Below, piece after piece: positions 1-5,571 of a stretch of 7,206 nt of DNA. The DNA lies in NCBI GenBank assembly GCA_018365995.1, contig JAGZIY010000032.1, forward strand, positions 1-7,206. Reading direction: 5' to 3'. Below the pieces are notes generated by a model, which had not been told where the DNA came from, ran no database searches, and saw only the letters and a program-made list of their open reading frames with translations. Within the stretch, counting starts at the first letter, position 1; each line of letters starts with the position of its first letter. A program made the position numbers and the translations under genes. The stretch comes from Butyricicoccus pullicaecorum. Its GTDB lineage: Bacteria; Bacillota; Clostridia; Oscillospirales; Butyricicoccaceae.

Positions 1-68
1 TTACGACTTCCACCGACTTACTTCTGGGTTTCATTCCAAAAGAATTTCAGGTTCGTTTTCAAGCTTTT

Positions 69-92
69 CGTTGTTTAATTTACAAGGTACAA
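69..92 (-). promoter_or_regulatory. boxA-like antitermination element in the leader
   Basis: On the minus strand this reads TTGTACCTTGTAAATTAAAC followed by AACG. It matches, with a few substitutions, the TGTTCTTTGAAAACTAAACAA element preceding 16S and 23S rRNA in Bacillus and relatives, where Nus factors assemble to prevent termination. It lies about 30 nt downstream of the inferred start of the nearer promoter. The assignment comes from similarity and position only. Confidence 0.55.
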
Positions 93-101
93 TTCTTGCT
101 C

Positions 102-115
102 TTACCTTTCGGTAA
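102..115 (-). promoter_or_regulatory. boxB-like hairpin with GAAA tetraloop
   Basis: The minus strand reads TTACC-GAAA-GGTAA, a perfect 5-bp stem closed by a GNRA-type loop, lying just upstream of the boxA-like element. The hairpin-then-boxA order is that of rRNA antitermination sites. It has no U-tract and is not a terminator. Confidence 0.5.
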
Positions 116-127
116 ATTAGCTTATAT

Positions 128-156
128 AGGATACCATATTTTGAATATTATGTCAA
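128..156 (-). promoter_or_regulatory. rrn promoter P2 (TTGACA-17-TATCCT)
   Basis: The minus strand carries TTGACA (156-151), a 17-bp spacer and TATCCT (133-128). The discriminator is ATATAAGCT, so the start is probably the G near 121. An A-tract upstream (about 157-170) could act as an UP element. The spacing is ideal and the architecture is shared with the promoter 123 bp further upstream, as in tandem rRNA promoters. A G start would fit the GTP-sensing rRNA promoters known in Bacillus, but the start site is inferred. Confidence 0.75.
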
Positions 157-250
157 GATTTTTTTCAATTCATCGAATAATCGATAAATTTTGTATCAAA
201 TCTTGATTATATTCTGGTTTCTATGGGCTGTCCTTCAGAACAGCTTATAT

Positions 251-279
251 AGAATATCATATTTATGGTATCTCGTCAA
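251..279 (-). promoter_or_regulatory. rrn promoter P1 (TTGACG-17-TATTCT)
   Basis: The minus strand carries TTGACG (279-274), 17 bp, and TATTCT (256-251), followed by the same ATATAAGCT discriminator as the downstream promoter. The likely start is the G near 244. Upstream (about 280-312) there are several phased A-tracts, a strong UP-element candidate. Repeating spacing and discriminator in both promoters is the main reason to call these a tandem rRNA pair. Confidence 0.75.
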
Positions 280-378
280 TATTTTTCTATCATTTTTTTG
301 AAAATATTTTTTCTCTGTTCCACGCCGTCATAGAAACATGCGACGATTGTAAAATTGCCTTCTGAAGCGCCCTAAATA

Positions 379-400
379 TAACATAATGAACATTATGTTA
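379..400. repeat. Perfect 10-bp dyad (operator-like)
   Basis: The arms TAACATAATG (379-388) and CATTATGTTA (391-400) are exact reverse complements around a 2-bp AA centre. The dyad lies about 100 bp upstream of the rrn P1 -35 element on one side and about 70 bp upstream of the recombinase promoter on the other. It has no flanking T-tract, so it looks like a protein-binding site rather than a terminator. The binder is unknown. Confidence 0.6.
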
Positions 401-469
401 GATTAAATGTGTCCAAATCACCGAAATATCGTAATTCTGTTTGCGATTTTCTACAAAAATGGATTGTTC

Positions 470-499
470 TTGCACAAATTTAACATATCGTAGTATACT
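470..499 (+). promoter_or_regulatory. Promoter of the tyrosine recombinase gene
   Basis: TTGCAC (470-475), an 18-bp spacer and TATACT (494-499) lie about 30 bp before the TTG start of the recombinase. The -10 is embedded in a 10-bp palindrome TAGTATACTA (491-500), which could be coincidental or a binding site. Confidence 0.55.
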
Positions 500-515
500 A
501 TTATATCATAAAAGC

Positions 516-524
516 AAGGAGAGG
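516..524 (+). promoter_or_regulatory. Ribosome binding site deciding a TTG start
   Basis: AAGGAGAGG sits 5 nt before TTG at 530, with the GGAG core 8 nt away. This near-ideal Shine-Dalgarno supports the TTG over later in-frame ATG codons as the recombinase start. Confidence 0.75.
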
Positions 525-529
525 ATTGC

Positions 530-1066
530 TTGAATACCGTACAACCTATCCGCGATCCCGCGCAAATCGATGCCATGAAGCGTGTTCTGTTACGTCAAAG
601 TCCGCGTAATTATTTTTTATTTTTACTCGGCATCAATATTGGTCTTCGTATTAGCGATTTGATCCCACTGCAAGTAAAGGACTTACAAGGATCTCATATT
701 GTCATTCAGGAAACCAAAACCGGAAAACATAAACGCTTCTTTATCAATAACCAACTGCGTTCTGAAATCAATGCTTATACCGCGAACAATACACCGGATG
801 ACTATATTTTTCCCAGTCGCAAAGGGGGATATATCAGCCGTATTCAGGCCTACAACATCTTAAATACCGCTGCAAGAGAAGTAGGACTTCAACAAATCGG
901 CACACATACCCTGCGAAAAACCTTTGGATATTTCCATTACAAGCGCTATAAAGATGTCGCTTTGCTGCAAACATTATTTGGGCATGCAGCCCCTTCTATT
1001 ACGTTGCGATATATCGGAATCACACAAGACGAAATAGATGATACCCTTGCAGACTTCTTTTTATAA
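530..1066 (+). CDS. Minimal tyrosine recombinase / integrase (catalytic domain only)
   Basis: This 178-aa protein is a tyrosine site-specific recombinase of the phage-integrase superfamily, predicted to cut and rejoin DNA through a covalent phosphotyrosine. All catalytic residues are present in order: R40 (GLRISD), K66 (TKTGKHKR), H126 and R129 (HTLRK), H152 (LFGHAA) and nucleophile Y161 (LRYIGI). At 178 aa it lacks the N-terminal arm-binding and SAM-like core-binding domains of phage integrases and XerC/D (about 300 aa), so it belongs to the short, catalytic-domain-only type seen in Firmicutes. The start is TTG, preceded by AAGGAGAGG (516-524) at good spacing; the first in-frame ATG lies 15 codons in and has no such site. 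It is transcribed alone. Its target site and partner are unknown, and no attachment repeats were seen. Confidence 0.9.
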   Translation: MNTVQPIRDPAQIDAMKRVLLRQSPRNYFLFLLGINIGLRISDLIPLQVKDLQGSHIVIQETKTGKHKRFFINNQLRSEINAYTANNTPDDYIFPSRKGGYISRIQAYNILNTAAREVGLQQIGTHTLRKTFGYFHYKRYKDVALLQTLFGHAAPSITLRYIGITQDEIDDTLADFFL

Positions 1067-1097
1067 CGCCTATTTTCTATTTTTTCTCAATTTCTTC

Positions 1098-1129
1098 TTG
1101 TTTTCCCCTGAAATCCGGCTTAATATAAT
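1098..1129 (+). promoter_or_regulatory. Probable promoter of the MATE gene
   Basis: TTGTTT (1098-1103) lies 17 bp before TAATAT (1121-1126), which overlaps a consensus TATAAT (1124-1129) spaced 20 bp from it. It is within the 104-bp gap between the recombinase stop and the MATE start, and no clear terminator separates the two genes, so some read-through is possible. Confidence 0.4.
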
Positions 1130-1170
1130 ATGAGATTTGCTCGAGGAACATCGGATAGGAGATTACATAT

Positions 1171-2544
1171 ATGAGATTAAAAAAATCTTACGAAATAGAT
1201 ATGTGCAATGGACCATTACTAAGTCGTATCCTATTATTTTCTTTTCCTCTTATCTGTTCGGGTGTATTACAGCTTTTATTTAATGCAGCAGATATTATCA
1301 TTGTTGGCCGTGCAACCGGAAGCCAGTCTATGGCAGCGGTTGGCGCAACAACCTCCCTTATCAGCTTATTGGTCAATTTTTTTATTGGTATCTCTGTTGG
1401 AGCAAATGTACTGATTGCTCGATTTTGTGGTGGGCATGAATATCAAGATGCACAGGAAACTGTACAGACTTCGCTTGTAACGGCACTGACTGGAGGATGT
1501 CTTTTAAGCATCATCGGAATTGCCGGCGCACAAATGATGCTGGAATGGATGGATACTCCTTATGACGTGCTTCAAGAAGCTGTTCTCTATATGCGTATCT
1601 ATTTCCTTGGTATTCCTGCTACCCTTCTTTATAACTTTGGTGCAGCAATACTGCGTGCAGTTGGTGATACACGCAGACCACTATATTTCCTACTCTTTTC
1701 CGGTGCTGCCAATATCGCCTGTGATTTACTATTTATTGTTTCTTGGAACTGGGGTGTGGCAGGCGCTGCAGCCGCAACTGTAATTGCACAAATTATTTCC
1801 GCAGCACTCATCCTCTATTGCCTCACACAGGCAGATGGCATGTGCCATGTAAATCTACGCCGGATTCGGTTTTATCGAGATAAATTTGTACGTATGATGC
1901 AAGTCGGTCTTCCCGCTGGACTGCAAAGTGTAATCTTCAATATCTCTAATGTACTGATTCAATCCTCCATCAATTCTTTTGGCGCAACCGTTGTTGCAGG
2001 TAATACAGCGGCATCTAATATTGAAAGCTTTGTTTATACTTCCATGAATGCCATTTACCAGACAGCCCTTAGTTTTACAAGCCAAAATTTTGGTGCACGG
2101 AAATTTCATCGTGTGGATCGTATTCTGATTCAATGCATGGTACTTGTCTTTGTCCTTGGCTTGGTCTTAGGAAATGGTGCTTATCTGCTTGGAAAGCCAT
2201 TATTATCGATTTATACCAATGAACCAGATGTCATTGCATACGGACTCAGCCGCCTTTCTGTCATATCCATTGCCTATTGTATTTGCGGACTGATGGACGT
2301 GTTTGCAGGTACCATTCGTGGACTAGGCTATTCTATATTACCTATGCTTGTTTCTCTTGTGGGTGCCTGTGTTTTCCGTGTCCTCTGGATTTTTACAGTA
2401 TTCCGTTGGCATCACAGCTTATTTGTCTTATACTCTTCCTATCCAATTTCATGGGCACTTACTCTGATAGCACATATAATCTGTTATCTTGTGATTCGTC
2501 ACCGCATCTTTCCACATCGAATAAACGAAAAATCGTCTTCATAA
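1171..2544 (+). CDS. MATE-family multidrug/Na+ antiporter-type efflux transporter
   Basis: A 457-aa polytopic membrane protein of the MATE family, which exports cationic drugs, dyes or metabolites in exchange for Na+ or H+. Its length is typical of the family's twelve-helix fold. Family signatures are visible in both halves: ADIIIVGRATG (40-50), LRAVGDTRRPLYF (161-173) and VGLPAGLQSVIFN (245-257), then SFTSQNFGARK (301-311) and TIRGLGYSILPM (381-392). The two halves show the expected pseudo-repeat. The ATG has a fitting site ATAGGAG (1155-1161) 9 nt upstream. The gene ends against a strong hairpin and stands alone on this strand with no regulator beside it. The substrate cannot be told from sequence. 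Confidence 0.93.
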   Translation: MRLKKSYEIDMCNGPLLSRILLFSFPLICSGVLQLLFNAADIIIVGRATGSQSMAAVGATTSLISLLVNFFIGISVGANVLIARFCGGHEYQDAQETVQTSLVTALTGGCLLSIIGIAGAQMMLEWMDTPYDVLQEAVLYMRIYFLGIPATLLYNFGAAILRAVGDTRRPLYFLLFSGAANIACDLLFIVSWNWGVAGAAAATVIAQIISAALILYCLTQADGMCHVNLRRIRFYRDKFVRMMQVGLPAGLQSVIFNISNVLIQSSINSFGATVVAGNTAASNIESFVYTSMNAIYQTALSFTSQNFGARKFHRVDRILIQCMVLVFVLGLVLGNGAYLLGKPLLSIYTNEPDVIAYGLSRLSVISIAYCICGLMDVFAGTIRGLGYSILPMLVSLVGACVFRVLWIFTVFRWHHSLFVLYSSYPISWALTLIAHIICYLVIRHRIFPHRINEKSSS

Positions 2545-2545
2545 C

Positions 2546-2591
2546 AAAAACAGCTTTGGCTCTTGTATTGATACAATCCAAAGCTGTTTTT
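2546..2591. terminator. Bidirectional intrinsic terminator
   Basis: The arms AAAAACAGCTTTGG (2546-2559) and CCAAAGCTGTTTTT (2578-2591) are perfect complements. The loop itself folds further (TTGTAT 2563-2568 with ATACAA 2571-2576), giving a long, nearly continuous hairpin. A tracts and T tracts flank it on both sides, so it can stop the MATE transcript from the left and the nuclease transcript from the right. It starts 2 nt after the MATE stop codon and ends 8 nt before the nuclease stop codon. Confidence 0.93.
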
Positions 2592-2598
2592 ATCAATT

Positions 2599-3447
2599 TT
2601 AGGGCTTACACTGTCCGCATGCCGTATAACCATCTGCAATCAAATCTTTGCGACTCCCGGTATACTTCTTTCTATTTCCAGAACCAATTGATTTTGCACT
2701 GGCACAGTCCTCTTTATGAAACTTCTGTGTGCCTGTATTGAGAATATAGGTTGCTTTTTCTGAAACAGGTGCCTGTCCATCCTCCCAACTGTCTCCGGTT
2801 GCATAATCAATGGTAACACCGGGCTGATTGTTATATACATAAACATGAAACTCTACCCCAGCGCCATCATCTTCCACTGACTTTGCTTCCATCTGTACAC
2901 CGCTTGCTACCAAATTTTCACCTTCAAAAATAGGAGTCACACGATATAATACATGATTTTTAGTTTCCTTCACATAGTCTGCAACCATATTTTCAAATGG
3001 AAGCATACCCTCCACATTCATATATCGCGTACCTGTAATCAGATTTTTTTTATTAGCATTCTCCGCAGTCAGTTGAAATCCAATCAGATGGCATCTGTTA
3101 TATAGGCTTTTTCCATCTACAAAATCGTATTTTATGCTTTTCCAACCAGTCGGCTTCACCTGACTGATATTCCCTCGCTTTTCTGTTGGCATGGTCTCTA
3201 TTCCCACATTCGCATAAGCCGGACCACACCGTCCCAGCTCATCAAGCTCACTATATTTTTCAAATGATTTGTTTGTAAAGTCTGCTTCAGTGAAATGTGG
3301 CTCGTTGTTATCTATCACAACATACGGCTCTCCTGAAAACACCGGAATATCGTCAATCGTCAAAACTGTTTGTGTATCAGTTCCCTGAGAACAGCCTGCT
3401 AAGAAAATAAATAGCGGAAACAATACACCTAGGATTCTTTTCTTCAT
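2599..3447 (-). CDS. Secreted lipoprotein DNA/RNA non-specific endonuclease
   Basis: A 282-aa lipoprotein nuclease expected on the outer face of the membrane, where it would degrade extracellular nucleic acid. The N-terminus is a lipoprotein signal peptide with lipobox LAGC, giving lipidated C19. The nuclease domain (about 40-205) carries YNRCHLIGFQ (116-125) with catalytic H120, and downstream asparagines in NKKNLITGTRYMN (132-144), matching the beta-beta-alpha-metal nuclease family that includes pneumococcal EndA. The DRGH motif of EndA is NRCH here. Residues 233-282 form a separate small domain with H244, C248 and CGQCKP (277-282), a likely zinc site resembling Ada-type metal-binding tails often attached to clostridial nucleases. 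Its ATG overlaps the stop codon of the upstream gene by 4 nt (ATGA), so translation is probably coupled. Roles in nutrient scavenging or DNA processing for uptake are inference. Confidence 0.88.
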   Translation of the reverse strand: MKKRILGVLFPLFIFLAGCSQGTDTQTVLTIDDIPVFSGEPYVVIDNNEPHFTEADFTNKSFEKYSELDELGRCGPAYANVGIETMPTEKRGNISQVKPTGWKSIKYDFVDGKSLYNRCHLIGFQLTAENANKKNLITGTRYMNVEGMLPFENMVADYVKETKNHVLYRVTPIFEGENLVASGVQMEAKSVEDDGAGVEFHVYVYNNQPGVTIDYATGDSWEDGQAPVSEKATYILNTGTQKFHKEDCASAKSIGSGNRKKYTGSRKDLIADGYTACGQCKP

Positions 3448-3842
3448 CTTATATAAACCTCTTTTGTAATTTTTTCATGTGAATATCCAGAAAATTCCGT
3501 ACGTTCCTCACATTTCCAATCTGCCATTGGCAATGATATCCTTGTATCTGATGGATACCTGCGATTCCAATGATATAAAATAATTTTTTCTGCATCATCC
3601 AGATATGTTTCTGCTGTTTTATCTTCTATAAAGCAGAATTCCTCTGCATCTTCAAACGAATTTACAACCTTCAAGTAAGATTGCTGCTCCATATCAAATT
3701 GCTGTGCTGTATACGCTGTCACCCAAAGTCTGGTATCTCCGCACATCTGTAAAATATCTGCACGGACTGCGCGATCTTGGCTTTGCCGCCGATGATGAAA
3801 AGCCAATCCACCTTGATCATCTACACATAAAATAAGCCTCAT
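3444..3842 (-). CDS. Conserved clostridial protein of unknown function (132 aa)
   Basis: I recognise the general look of this family from clostridial genomes but know no function. It is a soluble 132-aa protein without signal peptide or membrane segment. Probable conserved blocks are CVDDQGGLAFHHRRQSQDR (6-24), CFIED (70-74), IILYHWNRRYPSD (87-99) and HEKITKEVY (122-130). I recall similar proteins being labelled ribonuclease Z by pipelines; no HxHxDH metal motif is present here, so that name is not supported. The start ATG has AGGGGAG (3854-3860) 11 nt upstream. It overlaps the downstream nuclease gene by 4 nt, so the two are co-translated. A weak promoter candidate (TTACAA-16-TATAAA, minus, 3932-3905) overlaps the preceding terminator. 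Confidence 0.8.
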   Translation of the reverse strand: MRLILCVDDQGGLAFHHRRQSQDRAVRADILQMCGDTRLWVTAYTAQQFDMEQQSYLKVVNSFEDAEEFCFIEDKTAETYLDDAEKIILYHWNRRYPSDTRISLPMADWKCEERTEFSGYSHEKITKEVYIR

Positions 3843-3916
3843 ATAAGCAGAGTCTCCCCTTTTCTAGACTGTACAGATTCTGCTAAAGCGCAATCCATAC
3901 AATTTTTATAAGCTCA

Positions 3917-3955
3917 AAAGCGCACGTTGTAATGATCTATTACATCGTACGCTTT
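3917..3955 (-). terminator. Terminator-like hairpin after the deacetylase gene
   Basis: On the minus strand the stem pairs AAAGCG with CGCTTT, ACG with CGT and TGTAAT with ATTACA, interrupted by one G-T wobble and one A-A mismatch, around a 5-nt loop. It begins just after the deacetylase stop codon. The T-tract after it is short (TTTT), so termination may be partial and some read-through into the 132-aa gene and nuclease is possible. Confidence 0.6.
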
Positions 3956-3961
3956 CACTGT

Positions 3962-5149
3962 TTATGCAATGTCATTGTCCTGTTCTGCTATTTGTACCAT
4001 ATTATTCGCGTCATCATACTGCACTGTACAGCCAACAGCCGCAGCCAATTCTCTCAGCTGAACATAATTTGTCCCCTGTATCAAATACCCATTTTGAATA
4101 CCTGCTTTTTCCCCTATCGGATATACAACAGGATAAGCTTGCATCGCTGCCACATTAGCAGGACCTGACAGTTCTCCTCCAACGGTTTGGTAAGACTCTC
4201 CTCTTTGTATTTCAACAGACTGGTTTTCTGACATATAATGAACACCAAACTTTGCTTTTGTGTCTGCTAATGCAGCAGCCATATCACGCAGCTTGACATA
4301 ATTTACATCTCCAATACGATACGCTGTAAAATCTGTCAACTTCCCATTCACCATAAAACGATTTGCACTTGGCTTAGCTGTTTTTGGCGGATTGTTCTGT
4401 CTTGGAAGCTGTGACAGATAAGCGAATGTATATCCCTGCTTCTCCCAGCCGGTTAATAATTCATCCAATATTACCATGTTGGTACTGGAAATCACATGCA
4501 ACAAAACAATGGCACCATTATGGATCCGACTATTGAGTTGCTTGATTGCAGCAACAGGAGCTGGCTGTTTTTTGGTATCCCAATCTGCATACGCAACACT
4601 CCATAATATCGTATGATATCCCAAATCCTGTGCGCGCTTCAAATTGCTGTATGTATAAGAGCCCTCCGGCGGACGGTAGAACCTGTCCAACTTCTGTCCT
4701 GTTACCTGCTCATATTGTTCTTCTAAATCTTTCAATTCCCGATCAAAGCGTTCTGCAGATACTTTACTCATGTTGGGATGATGTGCAGTGTGATTGCCTA
4801 CCAAATGTCCTTCAGCTGCCATACGACGTGTTAATTCTGGTGCTGTGTCCAGAAAATCACCAACCATAAAAAAAGTGGCTGGCGCATGATGTTTTTTTAA
4901 TATATCTAATATTTTTGAAGTATTTCCATTTTCATAACCACAATCAAAGGTTAAATATATCTTTTTTTCCTTTGCGTCTCCCATAAAATAGGATCCATAT
5001 TGCGCAAGTGTCTGCATTGTATCCTCTCCTCGAGGAATTTGATTTGCACCGGCTCCATACCATAATCCCCAATCGGTCGCAGAGACAGAAGTTGTTAATA
5101 TTCCGAATATTACGGTCAAACAGAGCCACTGTTTGCTTATATATTTCAT
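3962..5149 (-). CDS. Secreted PdaA-type polysaccharide deacetylase with C-terminal copper-amine-oxidase-like domain
   Basis: A 395-aa exported carbohydrate esterase family 4 protein. Residues 1-24 are a signal peptide with likely cleavage after SVSA. The NodB-type domain (about 60-250) shows YLTFDCGYENG (65-75), metal histidines in GNHTAHHP (118-125: H120 and H124), RPPEGSY (159-165) and IVLLHV (214-219, H218). TFD-x-GYENG is the signature of PdaA, which deacetylates N-acetylmuramic acid in peptidoglycan. The second Asp of the usual TFDDG is Cys70 here (Asn in Bacillus PdaA). Residues 265-388 match the clostridial copper-amine-oxidase N-terminal-like repeat, with NYVKLRDMAAAL (283-294) and NYVQLRELAAAV (361-372), probably a wall-binding or stalk module. 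The start has a perfect AAAGGAGG site (5163-5156). It has its own promoter. Substrate within the wall is inferred from the family. Confidence 0.9.
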   Translation of the reverse strand: MKYISKQWLCLTVIFGILTTSVSATDWGLWYGAGANQIPRGEDTMQTLAQYGSYFMGDAKEKKIYLTFDCGYENGNTSKILDILKKHHAPATFFMVGDFLDTAPELTRRMAAEGHLVGNHTAHHPNMSKVSAERFDRELKDLEEQYEQVTGQKLDRFYRPPEGSYTYSNLKRAQDLGYHTILWSVAYADWDTKKQPAPVAAIKQLNSRIHNGAIVLLHVISSTNMVILDELLTGWEKQGYTFAYLSQLPRQNNPPKTAKPSANRFMVNGKLTDFTAYRIGDVNYVKLRDMAAALADTKAKFGVHYMSENQSVEIQRGESYQTVGGELSGPANVAAMQAYPVVYPIGEKAGIQNGYLIQGTNYVQLRELAAAVGCTVQYDDANNMVQIAEQDNDIA

Positions 5150-5155
5150 TTTTGT

Positions 5156-5163
5156 CCTCCTTT
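5156..5163 (-). promoter_or_regulatory. Consensus ribosome binding site of the deacetylase
   Basis: AAAGGAGG on the minus strand, 6 nt before the ATG, is a full match to the 16S anti-Shine-Dalgarno and fixes the start. Confidence 0.85.
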
Positions 5164-5231
5164 TATGAAATTGAAAATATTTGATACTTTTTTTGCCTGA
5201 ATATAAGAAGAATATATTTTATTGATTTAAG

Positions 5232-5253
5232 TAGAATTGTTTATGTAATTCTA
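5232..5253. repeat. Dyad at the deacetylase transcription start
   Basis: The arms TAGAATT (5232-5238) and AATTCTA (5247-5253) are exact inverted repeats around 8 bp. The right edge coincides with the inferred +1 of the leftward promoter just upstream. It may be an operator, or a 5' stem-loop on the deacetylase mRNA. Confidence 0.55.
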
Positions 5254-5259
5254 TATTTT

Positions 5260-5289
5260 AGTATATCTTGTATGAAAGAATACCGTCAA
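5260..5289 (-). promoter_or_regulatory. Promoter of the deacetylase gene (TTGACG-18-TATACT)
   Basis: The minus strand has TTGACG (5289-5284), an 18-bp spacer and TATACT (5265-5260), one mismatch per box from consensus. The predicted start near 5253 gives a leader of about 100 nt before the deacetylase ATG. An inverted repeat begins right at the start point. Confidence 0.65.
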
Positions 5290-5309
5290 GAGAGAATTAA
5301 GTTTCATAT

Positions 5310-5325
5310 AAAGTCATGTGACTTT
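5310..5325. repeat. Perfect 7-bp palindrome with T-rich right flank
   Basis: AAAGTCA-TG-TGACTTT is a perfect inverted repeat. On the plus strand it is followed by TTAATTTTTG, so it could serve as a weak rightward terminator or a DNA-binding site just upstream of the leftward deacetylase promoter. Confidence 0.45.
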
Positions 5326-5379
5326 TTAATTTTTGTTTTCTTTGATCTAAATAAAAAAGTTTATTTTAATAATTTTTTT

Positions 5380-5395
5380 ATAAGAAGATTCTTAT
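5380..5395. repeat. Perfect 7-bp palindrome
   Basis: ATAAGAA-GA-TTCTTAT is an exact inverted repeat in the gene-free stretch. Given the AT-rich context, chance occurrence is possible. Confidence 0.4.
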
Positions 5396-5431
5396 TTCAG
5401 TATAAATTCTATCATACCGAATTCTATTATT

Positions 5432-5459
5432 CTAAATTCAATATACATATTGAATTTAG
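5432..5459. repeat. 28-bp perfect palindrome (13-bp arms)
   Basis: The arms CTAAATTCAATAT (5432-5444) and ATATTGAATTTAG (5447-5459) match exactly around a 2-bp AC centre. It is the longest perfect dyad in the window outside terminators and has no adjacent T-tract. A two-base centre is too tight for an RNA loop unless pairs open, which favours a symmetric protein-binding site or a cruciform. Confidence 0.6.
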
Positions 5460-5571
5460 GTAGATGGAAAAATTAACATATAAAAAGATGAAAAATAGCA
5501 TAGGTATAGAATCAGAGAAAGAACTTTTATATGTAAATCTGTAAAAAATGCAAAAAAAAAGATAGACCAAT

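Larger units (their letters stand above)
1..121 (-). other. 5' leader of a leftward rRNA operon (16S side), partial
   Basis: Read on the minus strand, this is the transcribed leader between the second of two tandem promoters and the left edge. It contains a small GAAA-loop hairpin followed by a sequence resembling the boxA region of Bacillus rRNA leaders (the TTCTTTGAAAACTAAACAA type). It then runs on as AT-rich leader to position 1 without reaching a recognisable mature 16S start. No tRNA or rRNA body is visible here. That the downstream gene is 16S rRNA is inferred from the tandem promoter plus boxA arrangement. A tRNA operon is the main alternative. Confidence 0.65.

Noticed and set aside
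379..500. Attachment site for the recombinase
   Set aside because: No matching second copy was found elsewhere in the window, so an att call is not supported; it is kept only as a dyad.
1855..2133. 92-aa open frame antisense to the MATE gene
   Set aside because: It lies wholly inside a well-supported gene, with no ribosome binding site or recognisable motif.
2277..2741. 154-aa open frame, plus strand
   Set aside because: It is a frame shadow across the MATE 3' end, the terminator and the antisense of the nuclease gene; it has no family features.
3444..3842. Ribonuclease Z
   Set aside because: The protein is far too short and lacks the HxHxDH metallo-beta-lactamase motif.
3869..3876. CTGTACAG palindrome as an operator of the 132-aa gene
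   Set aside because: An 8-bp palindrome is expected by chance and shows no supporting repeats.
4546..4869. 107-aa open frame antisense to the deacetylase gene
   Set aside because: It is a shadow of a confidently assigned catalytic domain.
5272..5463. 63-aa open frame, plus strand
   Set aside because: It has no ribosome binding site, consists of F/Y/K/N-rich codons expected from AT-rich DNA, and crosses several palindromes.
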